DNA of 64,000 nucleotides from Bacillus sp. AFS055030. Lineage in GTDB: Bacteria > Bacillota > Bacilli > Bacillales > Bacillaceae_G. Position numbers and translations under genes: made by a program. Location of the stretch: contig NZ_NUGT01000009.1 in NCBI RefSeq assembly GCF_002574545.1, positions 195,798-259,797 of the forward strand. Reading direction: 5' to 3'. The notes beneath the pieces were generated by a model, which made no database searches, was not told the DNA's origin, and saw only the letters and a list, made by a program, of their open reading frames with translations. Shown here one piece after another: positions 37,084-45,075 of the stretch (its first letter is position 1; the number at the start of each line of letters is the position of its first letter).

Positions 37084-38073
37084 TTATTGTTGCAAATTCA
37101 TACTATACAATTTACTCATCTCAAAAATTTGCTCTTGAACTTTCTCAATTACTGAAGGTGGACTAATCACCTGAGCATCCTTTCCCCATGTTAAGATCCA
37201 AGTAATCAAACCATCACTAATCGCAGCTTTAGTCGTTAAAATGAAATGGTCCTCATCCACTTGCTGTATATTGGCCTTTAATCCAAATCGGTCTAATACT
37301 ACATTTAATAAGCCTTTTTTAAACTTGATTTTTACATAATCAGGTTCTCCTGCAAACATATTAAAAACTGTACTTAAATATTCATCTACGTTAAAGCGTT
37401 CATCTTGAAATTTCTCTTCCGTTTTCTTAACTTTTCTCATTCGGTCTACGCGGAAATGTCTAAGCTGATCATCGGGTAAATTTCTTGTAATTAAGTAATA
37501 GTAATCATTTGACCAAATTACTGCGAGTGGCTTTACTGTATATTCTTTTCCATCATGGCTTAATTCAAATTTTTTGTTAAAATTATATCGGCCATATTGA
37601 AATGTAAGTAATTTTTTCTCGGCGATCGCTTGATGAATTTGATCGATTGAGAAGTGAATTCGGTTGCTTTCACTTTTAATGGCTGTATCTGGGATAATGC
37701 CATTATGAAGCTTTTTGGCTTCGTTTTCACTTGTAAGTTTTTTTAATTTATCAATGATCTTTTTTGTTTCTTGTTTGTTTAAAAATCTTGAAGCTGTAAC
37801 AGCATCGACTAATAATCGGAGTTCATGTAATTCAAATAGTCTTTCCTGATGACTATATGTAGTTGCCTTACCATCTGAAGCGTTTTCAATTACATCAAAA
37901 CCAACATCCACTAATACCGATATATCTTTTAAAAACGTATTTTTACTATACGAAAAGTCCTCTTCACCTGCTGCTAATCTCTTTTTTATCTCATCAAAAG
38001 TAAACTCATGATCAATATCTGTCTTACTTTCTAATAGTTTCATTAGTTTATAAAAACGTTCACGGTTTTCCAT
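37084..38073 (-). CDS. WYL-domain transcriptional regulator (YafY-like)
   Basis: 329 residues. N-terminal winged HTH (FTFDEIKKRL ... SKNTFLKDISVLVDVGFDV, about 22-62), a middle linker, then a WYL domain (about 145-240) with TFQYGRYN, YTVKPLAVIWSNDYYYLITRN and LRHFRVDRMRKV, and a C-terminal WCX-like extension. WYL proteins sense nucleic acid or nucleotide ligands, and many control stress or defence genes. It stands alone here, 9 kb from the defence island, so a link is not supported. GGAGG ribosome site. Confidence 0.88.
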   Translation of the reverse strand: MENRERFYKLMKLLESKTDIDHEFTFDEIKKRLAAGEEDFSYSKNTFLKDISVLVDVGFDVIENASDGKATTYSHQERLFELHELRLLVDAVTASRFLNKQETKKIIDKLKKLTSENEAKKLHNGIIPDTAIKSESNRIHFSIDQIHQAIAEKKLLTFQYGRYNFNKKFELSHDGKEYTVKPLAVIWSNDYYYLITRNLPDDQLRHFRVDRMRKVKKTEEKFQDERFNVDEYLSTVFNMFAGEPDYVKIKFKKGLLNVVLDRFGLKANIQQVDEDHFILTTKAAISDGLITWILTWGKDAQVISPPSVIEKVQEQIFEMSKLYSMNLQQ

Positions 38074-38174
38074 GGATTCCTCCGTTTATTAGTAAAATTC
38101 AAAAGATGTATTTAATATGTAACTTAATCTAATTTTAACATATTTAATTAGTAAAAATGATGGTTTTTTACTAG

Positions 38175-38228
38175 AAAAGTACCCTATAGAGTAGCTTATA
38201 ATAACTGTCTACTCAAAAGGGTACTTTT
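38175..38228 (-). terminator. Long hairpin / terminator of the 38259 gene
   Basis: AAAAGTACCCT (38175-38185) pairs with AGGGTACTTTT (38218-38228), with an inner GAGTAG/CTACTC helix. Located 30 bases past the 38259 gene. Confidence 0.7.
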
Positions 38229-38258
38229 TAAGATGGAGAAGCTTTTATTAGTTTGATT

Positions 38259-38714
38259 TTATTCATCAGCATAGTCCTTATAAATTGTAACAAACTCCCT
38301 TTGAGCTATTATTAAGTCCCTCGGAGTTTTTATATCACTTAGTGTAATTTCGCGTTTTTGACTAATTGGTAAGTCTTCCTCAGAATTCCATGAAGCAAAT
38401 AACTCTATTACGCCACTTTCATTAACAGCTTTTTTAATGTATTCATATAAAATCTTTAAACATTTATCACCTTCTGGAGTAATCCGTTTATCTCCTTTCA
38501 TTGGAACTTGTTGAGACATCATACATACTTGATGCTTATATTGGAAGTGTTTAGAGAAACTAAACATCCTTTTTTCCTCTTGATCATAATTACTTTCGAT
38601 ATATAAATGTGTAAAATCTAGTTCATTTGCATAAACATTAGGAGAAATAGGATTGCCACCAAAGGAACCTTCTTTCAGTCGCATTGGTGAAGAAATATAA
38701 TGATATTGTGTCAT
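38259..38714 (-). CDS. Hypothetical protein, 151 residues
   Basis: Not recognised. Soluble, starting MTQYHYISSPMRLKEGSFGG, with Tyr/His-rich N-terminal half and a helical C-terminal half (KILYEYIKKAVNESG; DLIIAQREFVTIYKDY). AGGAGG ribosome site and its own terminator support a real gene. It looks like a small immunity or stress type protein only in size; no function is assigned. Confidence 0.65.
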   Translation of the reverse strand: MTQYHYISSPMRLKEGSFGGNPISPNVYANELDFTHLYIESNYDQEEKRMFSFSKHFQYKHQVCMMSQQVPMKGDKRITPEGDKCLKILYEYIKKAVNESGVIELFASWNSEEDLPISQKREITLSDIKTPRDLIIAQREFVTIYKDYADE

Positions 38715-39015
38715 GAATAAATCCTCCTTTTCTAATTAACAACTCTTGGTTTTATGTGAAAATTTTAACTTAGTAATTTGGAAGAATATTATGCTATTTA
38801 TGATAAAATATTGAATTTTTTTAGTGAAAGTTTACGAACTGCTTCTTTATTTTCATAGTATCTTTGCTAATAGGTTTTTAGTACAAAAGCCCCCGTCCAA
38901 AAAGCCTAAATATTAATTTAGCGTGATAATAAAATGTAAACAAGCATACACATTAAATATTGATTCCCAAAATTCTCCACTTTACATATTCAAAAAATTG
39001 TACAGGAGGTCAGGA
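38715..39015. other. Gene-free leader of the amino-acid ABC operon
   Basis: 301 bases. It must contain the promoter of the 39016 operon. I looked for a T-box (specifier hairpin plus TGGNACCGCG-like T-box) and for a SAM or lysine riboswitch core and found none. Confidence 0.4.
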
Positions 39016-39744
39016 ATGATTGAATTTAAACATGTAAATAAGTTTTATGGCGATTTTCAAGTCTTGAAAGATATTAATCTTACAATTAATAAAGGTGAAG
39101 TTGTTGTTGTGATTGGCCCGTCTGGTTCTGGTAAGAGTACTTTGCTGCGTTGTATCAATCATCTGGAATCGATAAATGACGGGACACTGACGGTTAGTGG
39201 GATTTCTGTTGGGGATAAAAAAACAGATCTCAATAAGTTAAGGCGAAATATTGGAATGGTTTTTCAGCATTTTTATTTGTATCCGCACAAAACTGTGCTT
39301 GAAAATATTACGCTAGCTCCTATGAAAGCGCTGGGTCAATCTAGAGAAGAGGCTGATGAAATAGCCAAGCATTTTCTTGAGAAGGTTGGCATTTTAGAGA
39401 AGGCGAAATCGTATCCTTCCCAGCTTTCTGGTGGTCAGCAACAACGTGTAGCAATAGCTCGCGGGCTTGCGATGAAACCGGATATTATGCTTTTTGATGA
39501 ACCTACCTCAGCACTTGATCCTGAGATGATTGGTGAAGTGCTAGATGTTATGAAGACTCTTGCTAAGGAAGGCATGACGATGGTTGTCGTGACTCATGAG
39601 ATGGGCTTTGCCAAAGAGGTAGCCGACCGAATCGTCTTTATGGACGAGGGTCGCATATTAGAAGAAGCAACTCCGGCTGAGTTTTATGAGAACCCACGTG
39701 AAGAACGGGCTCGCTTATTTCTTAGTCGTATATTAAATCATTAA
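39016..39744 (+). CDS. Polar amino-acid ABC transporter ATP-binding protein (GlnQ-like)
   Basis: 242 residues from ATG 39016, chosen because AGGAGG lies 7 bases upstream; the frame from 38923 is an artefact. Walker [10 protein letters not shown] (about 35-43), signature [14 protein letters not shown], Walker [14 protein letters not shown], switch His in VTHEMGFA. Energises uptake of an amino acid, by similarity glutamine or glutamate. First gene of a four-gene operon. Confidence 0.93.
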   Translation: MIEFKHVNKFYGDFQVLKDINLTINKGEVVVVIGPSGSGKSTLLRCINHLESINDGTLTVSGISVGDKKTDLNKLRRNIGMVFQHFYLYPHKTVLENITLAPMKALGQSREEADEIAKHFLEKVGILEKAKSYPSQLSGGQQQRVAIARGLAMKPDIMLFDEPTSALDPEMIGEVLDVMKTLAKEGMTMVVVTHEMGFAKEVADRIVFMDEGRILEEATPAEFYENPREERARLFLSRILNH

Positions 39745-39759
39745 TTGGGAGGTAATGGA

Positions 39760-40557
39760 ATGTTTCTAAAAAAATTCATGAAAATGGCATTAGTTTCAGC
39801 TACAGCCGCCTTAGTTCTTGCAGGTTGTGGTAGTAAGGATGATTCAAAAAGCAAAGATGCTCTTGCACGCATTAAGGATGATAAGAAAATCGTATTTGGT
39901 GTAAAATATGACACTCGTTTATTTGGATTGAAAAACCCATCAACAGGTAAAGTAGAAGGATTTGATATTGACCTTTCCAAAGCACTTGCTAAAGAAATGT
40001 TTGGTGATGATGTTAAACCTGAGTACATAGAGGTAACGTCAAAAACGAGGGTTGGCCTCTTAAATAATGGCAAAGTTGATGCAGTAGTCGCAACAATGAC
40101 CATTAACGAAGAACGTAAAAAAGAAGTAGATTTTACGGATGTTTACTTTAATGCCGGACAATCTTTACTTGTGAAAAAAGGCAGTAAAGTTCACGGACTT
40201 GCTGACTTGAAAAAAGGGACAAAGGTACTTGCTGTTAAAGGGTCTACATCTGCTGTAAATATTCGTCAGAAAGCTCCTGAAACAACAGTACTTGAATTCG
40301 AAAACTATGCTGAAGCTTTCACAGCTTTAAAAGCTGGTAAAGGTGATGCCTTAACAACTGATGATTCAATCCTTTATGGAATGAAAGAAGAAGATCCTAC
40401 ATTTGAATTAGTAGGTGGAACTTTTACAGAAGAGCCTTATGGAATCGCTGTAAAAAAAGGAAATAAGGAGCTTGTAGATGCATTAAATAAAGCATTAAAA
40501 AACCTGAAAGATTCAGGTAAATACGATGAAATTAAAAATAAATGGATTAAAAATTAA
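39760..40557 (+). CDS. Amino-acid-binding lipoprotein of ABC importer (GlnH-like)
   Basis: 265 residues from ATG 39760 (GGGAGG upstream; the longer TTG frame includes the ribosome site). Lipobox LVLAGC, then an SBP_bac_3 fold: IVFGVKYDTRLFGL, VEGFDIDLSKALA, VEVTSKTRVGLLNNGKVDAVVATMTIN-like region, and DALTTDDSILYG. The Arg in KTRVGLL that pairs with the ligand carboxylate in this family is present. Followed by an intra-operon hairpin. Confidence 0.92.
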   Translation: MFLKKFMKMALVSATAALVLAGCGSKDDSKSKDALARIKDDKKIVFGVKYDTRLFGLKNPSTGKVEGFDIDLSKALAKEMFGDDVKPEYIEVTSKTRVGLLNNGKVDAVVATMTINEERKKEVDFTDVYFNAGQSLLVKKGSKVHGLADLKKGTKVLAVKGSTSAVNIRQKAPETTVLEFENYAEAFTALKAGKGDALTTDDSILYGMKEEDPTFELVGGTFTEEPYGIAVKKGNKELVDALNKALKNLKDSGKYDEIKNKWIKN

Positions 40558-40568
40558 TGATTGGATCT

Positions 40569-40600
40569 GCAGAGTCCGTAATTTTACGGACCTGCTTTTC
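40569..40600 (+). terminator. Intra-operon attenuating hairpin after the binding-protein gene
   Basis: GCAG (40569-40572) and CTGC (40592-40595) enclose GTCCGTA (40574-40580) / TACGGAC (40585-40591), followed by TTTTCC. It probably stops part of the transcripts, giving more binding protein than permease. Confidence 0.7.
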
Positions 40601-40622
40601 CTACTAATTAGGAGGAAATCCT

Positions 40623-41261
40623 TTGATTGATTTCTCGATACTAACAGAACATATGGAATATTTTTTAGAAGGATTGCGAGTCACCATTTTAACTAGTTTA
40701 ATCGCTTTATTATGTAGCTTTATTTTAGGAACCATCATTGCTGTTATGCGAATTGCTCCAATTAAACCACTTAACTGGTTAGGCTCGGTTTATGTTGAAT
40801 TTATCCGTAACATCCCAGTACTCGTGATCGTGTTTTTCACTTACTTAGCTGGAAGCTTTAGTGGGATGATCGCAGGAACAATCGGACTGACCATCTATAC
40901 AGCAGCCTTCATATCCGAAGCAATCCGTGCAGGCATCCTCTCTGTTCCAAAAGGACAAATGGAAGCCGCCCGCTCGACAGGTTTAAGTTACGGACAGGCA
41001 ATGAGATTAATTATACTTCCCCAGGCGATCAAAATCGTAATCCCTCCCCTTGGCAACCAATTTCTAAATCTAGTAAAAAACTCATCTTTATTAGCAGTCG
41101 TAGCTGGTGGAGATTTAATGTATCAAGGCGACCTAATCTCTGCAATGACTTACGTAACATTTGATACTTATATTTTCGTAGCCTTATTTTACTTAGTTTT
41201 AACGATTCCTTTAAGTATCGGAGTAGGATATTTAGAAAAACGCTTGGCTAGAACTAATTAA
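40623..41261 (+). CDS. Amino-acid ABC permease (GlnM-like)
   Basis: 212 residues, HisMQ family, about five helices. TTG start at 40623 with GGAGG 7 bases upstream. EAA loop EAARSTGLSYGQAMRLIILPQA (about 119-140). Forms the membrane channel with the next gene. Confidence 0.91.
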   Translation: MIDFSILTEHMEYFLEGLRVTILTSLIALLCSFILGTIIAVMRIAPIKPLNWLGSVYVEFIRNIPVLVIVFFTYLAGSFSGMIAGTIGLTIYTAAFISEAIRAGILSVPKGQMEAARSTGLSYGQAMRLIILPQAIKIVIPPLGNQFLNLVKNSSLLAVVAGGDLMYQGDLISAMTYVTFDTYIFVALFYLVLTIPLSIGVGYLEKRLARTN

Positions 41262-41273
41262 GGAGGTGGATGA

Positions 41274-41936
41274 ATGGATTTTCTGCAGCCGTTCGCTGAT
41301 GTATACACACTAGATCATATCAAGTTTTTGCTAGAAGGATTTTGGGTCACCCTTAAGGTCGCTGCCATTTCAATTGTACTAAGTTTCATTATTGGTGGAC
41401 TTATTGGAACGCTTAGATATACGAAGATTCCTGTTGTTACGCAAATCCTTACAGTGATTGTTGAGACGATTCGAAATCTGCCTTTGTTACTGATTATTTT
41501 CTTTACTTATTTTGCTCTACCGGAAATCGGGATTGAAATGAAAATAATCACAGCCACAATCGCAGCATTGACGGTTTTTGAATCAGCAATGATATCAGAA
41601 ATTATTCGAAGTGGCTTAAACTCGATTGAAAAAGGACAGATCGAAGCAGCACGTGCATCTGGACTGAATTATATCCAGACATTGCGTCACATCGTTCTGC
41701 CCCAAGCATTGAGACGAATGGTTCCGCCGCTTGTTAGTCAGTTTATTTCTTTACTTAAAGATACGTGTTTAGCTGTTGTTATTGCGTTACCGGATTTATT
41801 GCATAATGGACAGATTATTTATGCGCAGAAGGAATCGTATGTGATCCCTGTTATGGTGATGGTTTCGTTGATGTATTTTATTGTTAATTATGTTTTGTCG
41901 TTGGTTGCACGTAGGTTGGAGATTAAGCAGTCATGA
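41274..41936 (+). CDS. Amino-acid ABC permease (GlnP-like)
   Basis: 220 residues, HisMQ family. ATG at 41274 with AAGGAGGTG upstream, 12 bases past the previous stop. EAA loop EAARASGLNYIQTLRHIVLPQA (about 122-143). Last gene of the operon, followed by a strong terminator. Confidence 0.91.
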   Translation: MDFLQPFADVYTLDHIKFLLEGFWVTLKVAAISIVLSFIIGGLIGTLRYTKIPVVTQILTVIVETIRNLPLLLIIFFTYFALPEIGIEMKIITATIAALTVFESAMISEIIRSGLNSIEKGQIEAARASGLNYIQTLRHIVLPQALRRMVPPLVSQFISLLKDTCLAVVIALPDLLHNGQIIYAQKESYVIPVMVMVSLMYFIVNYVLSLVARRLEIKQS

Positions 41937-41937
41937 G

Positions 41938-41971
41938 AAATCCGGTTCATTTATTGGGCCGGATTTTTTAA
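41938..41971 (+). terminator. Terminator of the amino-acid ABC operon
   Basis: AAATCCGG (41938-41945) pairs with CCGGATTT (41959-41966), followed by T. Confidence 0.85.
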
Positions 41972-42076
41972 AATTTAAAAATAATTAAATTCACTCGATA
42001 GAAGGAAATAAAAAAATCCCCCTCTTAAATGAATCTTATATAGGAGGATTTTACATATCTTTAATGATTTCATCAA

Positions 42077-42241
42077 TTACATTCTTCCGATTAATACGAT
42101 TATAAATGCTCCTAATCCTAATGATATAAGTAATAGTATACTTGAAATAATTATAATATATTTTTGTTTTCTCATTAAACCAATAAATAAAGAAAATAAT
42201 GAAAAAAGAAACATTAAAATAATAATAATTGAAATAGGCAT
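42077..42241 (-). CDS. Small two-helix membrane protein, 54 residues
   Basis: ATG at 42241 with AAGGAG 7 bases upstream; stop TAA at 42079-42077. Two hydrophobic segments (ISIIIILMFLFSLFSLFIG and IIIISSILLLISLGLGAFII) joined by the basic turn LMRKQKY. It begins 16 bases after the stop of the 42258 gene and so is probably co-transcribed with it. No family recognised. Confidence 0.72.
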   Translation of the reverse strand: MPISIIIILMFLFSLFSLFIGLMRKQKYIIIISSILLLISLGLGAFIIVLIGRM

Positions 42242-42257
42242 AGTAAATCTCCTTGAC

Positions 42258-42842
42258 TTAATACTTAGTTAGAATAGTTTGTAATACTTTCTCTTTATAT
42301 ATAATGAAAGTCATTTTAACATTTCTCTCTTTATCAAGATACGTTATCGTTTCTCCAATTTCTTCAAACGAGTGAATGTAGTTATTACCGTACTTATCTA
42401 TAATAGTAGCTATATCATCTCCTTTTCCAATCCCTTTATTAGTTTTTAGTTTAGGATCTTCAGAAACAATACTATTAATTTTATTGTTTTTAGTTCCTAT
42501 ATATAGTTTCTTAAATTGATAGTTTCTATCATTTTCAATAGGAAGTATTACTACAATATCTGTGTGTTTAACTGTTCTACCATATTTACTTTTTAGATCT
42601 ACCAATAGTTCAGGTGTAACTTGTTTATCAATCATAATTTCATTCATTCCTTCATTTTTTAGTGAAGTACTTTCTAGTAGTCTATTTTTTACTAAAATAG
42701 AAGTACGCTCAACAATGAAAAAACCTACTAATAGCAATACAATAATTCCAAATAGTACAGTAATATACTTCCAGGGGATTAGTTTAAATAATAGATTCCC
42801 TAGAATTAGTAATAAAATTAAAACTAAGACTGTTAATATCAT
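42258..42842 (-). CDS. Hypothetical membrane protein
   Basis: 194 residues from ATG 42842 (GGGAG 7 bases upstream). Two N-terminal membrane helices (about 1-15 and 19-43), then a soluble domain of about 145 residues with repeated beta-like segments (YGNNYIHSFEEIGETITYL). Family not recognised. Forms an operon with the small membrane gene at 42077, and lies just downstream of the interrupted gene at 42861. Confidence 0.62.
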   Translation of the reverse strand: MILTVLVLILLLILGNLLFKLIPWKYITVLFGIIVLLLVGFFIVERTSILVKNRLLESTSLKNEGMNEIMIDKQVTPELLVDLKSKYGRTVKHTDIVVILPIENDRNYQFKKLYIGTKNNKINSIVSEDPKLKTNKGIGKGDDIATIIDKYGNNYIHSFEEIGETITYLDKERNVKMTFIIYKEKVLQTILTKY

Positions 42843-42860
42843 TATTATTCTCCCGAACAT

Positions 42861-43087
42861 TTACGTAATGTAGGTATTCCATGAAACATAACTACAAGAA
42901 AATAGCGAAGACTTCTTGGATATAGCAGAGAAGCCATCTCTCTTCCACATCATTAAGTTGTTATTTATTAATCTTGTGATAGATGATTTAATGGCAAGTT
43001 CTATTAATGAATCTATTTTTTTCTCTGTTATACTATCAAAAGTATAAATTCTTACAAAAACAAGATTTCGATCATCATCCCAGTCTT
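42861..43087 (-). pseudogene. 3' fragment of a small host gene interrupted by the TnpB element
   Basis: Codes for QDWDDDRNLVFVRIYTF and about 58 further residues to a stop at 42861. The apparent start of this frame (GTGGGTAGTTCA) is sequence from the right end of the IS element, so it is not a real gene start. The missing first part lies on the other side of the element at 44438-44538. Joined in frame, the gene would encode about 108 residues of unknown function. Confidence 0.75.
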
Positions 43088-43240
43088 GTGAACTACCCAC
43101 CACTAGTTAACCTTCCTGTCTACTTGAAGTGGGGGCTTCTCGACTTATTGTTGCTTTTACAAGCCAACAAAAACTGACCGAGCTAACCCTCTTGTTCCAA
43201 GAGTTTTTGCTTCTGTGCTAATAATAGGCAAATGCCTTCA
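43088..43240 (-). ncRNA. Predicted omegaRNA (reRNA) scaffold from tnpB 3' end and right end
   Basis: In IS605-family elements the TnpB guide RNA overlaps the 3' end of tnpB and runs through the right end into flanking DNA. Here GAAGCCCCCACTTCAAG (around 43137-43121) and the CACTAGTTAACC/GTGGTGGGTAG part near the end can fold, and the RNA would leave the element at 43088. The guide in this location would begin AAGACTGGGATGATGATC, that is, host DNA. The 5' boundary is a guess. Confidence 0.5.
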
Positions 43241-44322
43241 TTTTTGATATTGAGTGCTGAATTGTAGTCACGATCTATCGTATAACCGCATGAACAATGG
43301 TAGGTGCGTTCAGATAGTTTCATCAGTTTTTCAGAACCACAACAAGAACACTTCTTAGTGGAAGGAAACCACTTATCAATTTTCACAAGCTGTTTTCCTT
43401 GTTCTTTTAATTTGTAAGCTAAGAAAGTAGTGAACATACCCCACCCATTGTCGTGAACGCTTTTACCAAAGTGAAGGGCTTGAGACATTCCTTTCATGTT
43501 CAAGTCCTCAATCACGACTGCATCAAAGTTAGAAGCTAATTCTTTTGACTTATGGTGAAGGAAATCTTTGCGTTGGTTCGCTACTTTCTCATGAAGCTGA
43601 GCCACTACTAGACGTTGCTTATTCCAACGTGCAGAACCTTTTTTACGCTTAGACAAAATGCATTGTGCTTTTGCTAATTTTTCTGACATAACACGATAGT
43701 AGCGAGAATAATTGGCTCTCTCATTCTCGCTACTCACATATAATTCAGCCATCGCAAAGTCTAATCCAATAACGTTTTTCACTTCTTTTTGTACAATTTC
43801 TTTTTCGTATTCAGTCAAAATAGAAACATAGTATTTACCAGTAGTTGTCATGGAGATCGTGCATGACTTGATTATATGGTCTGGTGGGATTTTTCTATGT
43901 TGTCTGATTCGTACCATTTTTAGCTTTGGTAATTTGATATGGCGAGCAAATAACAGTATGTTTCCGTTTACGAGATTGGTTGTATATGAATTTCTACCTT
44001 TTTTGTTCTTGAATGTAGGAAAATCATTGTGACCACTAAAAAAATTCTTATATGCAGTTTGTAAATTTAGTTGGGCATTTGCCAGGGCTAAAGAATCAAC
44101 TTCTTTTAACCATTCAAATTCTGCTTTGTATTTTGCAGGAGTTGGAAACTTTTTTTTCTTAAGTTGTTCCTGATCATCTTTGAATTTCTCATATGTTTCT
44201 TTTCGTTCTGCCAACATTATGTTGTAGACGAATCTCACACAACCAAAAGTTTTTCGCATAAGAAATGCTTGTTCGTCAGTTGGGTATAATCGAAACTTAT
44301 ATGCTTTATTGTGCTTTGCCAT
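43183..44322 (-). CDS. tnpB: TnpB, RNA-guided nuclease of IS605/IS1341 family
   Basis: 379 residues from ATG 44322 (GAGGTGG 6 bases upstream; the GTG frame at 44337 includes it). OrfB N-terminal HTH (KAYKFRLYPTDEQAFLMRKTFG), RuvC-like core and zinc finger. Catalytic residues all present: D188 in VIGLDFAMA, E272 in AVVIEDLNMKG, D352 in TIDRDYNSALNI. Zn ligands CSCC (325-328) and CSC (343-345). The protein is full length and should be able to cut DNA guided by the omegaRNA. No tnpA partner. Confidence 0.92.
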   Translation of the reverse strand: MAKHNKAYKFRLYPTDEQAFLMRKTFGCVRFVYNIMLAERKETYEKFKDDQEQLKKKKFPTPAKYKAEFEWLKEVDSLALANAQLNLQTAYKNFFSGHNDFPTFKNKKGRNSYTTNLVNGNILLFARHIKLPKLKMVRIRQHRKIPPDHIIKSCTISMTTTGKYYVSILTEYEKEIVQKEVKNVIGLDFAMAELYVSSENERANYSRYYRVMSEKLAKAQCILSKRKKGSARWNKQRLVVAQLHEKVANQRKDFLHHKSKELASNFDAVVIEDLNMKGMSQALHFGKSVHDNGWGMFTTFLAYKLKEQGKQLVKIDKWFPSTKKCSCCGSEKLMKLSERTYHCSCGYTIDRDYNSALNIKNEGICLLLAQKQKLLEQEG

Positions 44323-44437
44323 ATCAATCCACCTCACTTTTGACCTAGATTTTCAATGTATTTCTTAATGGTATCTATTGCAGCCTGTTGTTAGCAGACA
44401 GAAACTTCTTGACCAAAAACATTTCTTTCCATAATTT

Positions 44438-44538
44438 TATTCTGATAGGTGGAAAATCTCTCTACCTTCATTTATATCAAGAGTCAAATGATTTTTACAA
44501 TTTAATTCAAGTTGAATAAAATAACAGTTTTTCTTCAA
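44438..44538 (-). pseudogene. 5' fragment of the small host gene interrupted by the TnpB element
   Basis: TTG at 44538 with AAAGGAG 8-9 bases upstream. The frame reads MKKNCYFIQLELNCKNHL, then LDINEGREIFHLSE, and stops at once when it enters the element. The 3' part is at 42861-43087; the join restores the segment FHLSEDWDDDRN or FHLSQDWDDDRN, depending on the exact cut. Confidence 0.7.
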
Positions 44539-44664
44539 AAGTCTCACTCCTTTTTAGTAAGTAATTAAATAATAAGTAAAATTTAATAACTTGTGAAAAT
44601 ATTAACATATTAAATTCTATTAAATTCACTACAAATGTGATCATAAATTGAAGAATTAAGAAAT

Positions 44665-44701
44665 AAAAAATGCAGTCTTCAAAAATTTTGAAGATTGCAT
44701 T
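44665..44701 (-). terminator. Terminator, probably of the excalibur gene
   Basis: TGCAGTCTTCAAAA (44671-44684) folds with TTTTGAAGATTGCA (44686-44699), one G-U. On the minus strand TTTTTTA follows. Confidence 0.75.
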
Positions 44702-44811
44702 GATACTTAAATATAGTATGGGTTACAATAAACAAACTCGATAAAAATCAGGTTTGCTAACATTCTGAAATAAGTCCTTCCTAGGAACTATCTTTTTTAA
44801 ACTTCTAAAAC

Positions 44812-45075
44812 TTATTTTTCACACGCTATATAATCATGATCTCGATCCATTTTTTGGTTAGCGTCATATAGAGCTTTTGATGCAAATGGTTTATATTTAG
44901 TTTTACCGCCTTTATTTTTAACGGATGAACTACGGGCAACTCCACCCTTGTATGTTTTGTTCAATTCGGTGCAGTTTTTAAATTTTTTCACAGCTGCACT
45001 AGCATCATCAGTTGAAATCATTGAATAACTTTGGATAAGTCCAATTGTAAGAATACCAATAACAAGTTTTTTCAT
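44812..45075 (-). CDS. Secreted excalibur calcium-binding domain protein
   Basis: 87 residues. Signal peptide (residues 1 to about 28, ending ASA). Then one excalibur domain: FKNCTELNKTYKGGVARSSS and YDANQKMDRDHDYIACEK, containing the DxDxD-like loop (DRDHDYIAC) and two Cys likely to form a disulfide. Such proteins bind calcium outside the cell. In this copy the usual DGIACE is DYIACE. AGGAG ribosome site. Confidence 0.88.
   Translation of the reverse strand: MKKLVIGILTIGLIQSYSMISTDDASAAVKKFKNCTELNKTYKGGVARSSSVKNKGGKTKYKPFASKALYDANQKMDRDHDYIACEK

Larger units (their letters stand above)
43088..44443 (-). mobile_element. IS605/IS1341-type element carrying tnpB only
   Basis: About 1.36 kb. 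The right end is the GGTGGGTAGTTCAC motif (minus strand, ending at 43088); the left end lies within a few bases of 44443, set by rejoining the split host gene. Only tnpB is intact. Just upstream of it a frame ending AIDTIKKYIENLGQK then TGA resembles the C-terminus of a TnpA (Y1 transposase), preceded by a stop, so tnpA has been lost. The right end has the folded CCCCCAC / GTGGG arms typical of these elements. End positions are accurate to about 4 bases. Confidence 0.75.

Noticed and set aside
37084-38073. WYL protein as regulator of the defence island
   Set aside because: It is 9 kb away with unrelated operons and an IS element between; no shared operator was seen.
38923-39015. N-terminal extension of the GlnQ-like protein
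   Set aside because: The extension does not belong to the family, and a perfect AGGAGG lies before the ATG at 39016.
38715-39015. T-box or amino-acid riboswitch before the amino-acid ABC operon
   Set aside because: No T-box core sequence, specifier hairpin or antiterminator pair could be found.
43088-43103. 42861-43103 as an independent 80-residue gene
   Set aside because: Its first five codons come from the right end of the TnpB element; it is the 3' part of a split gene.
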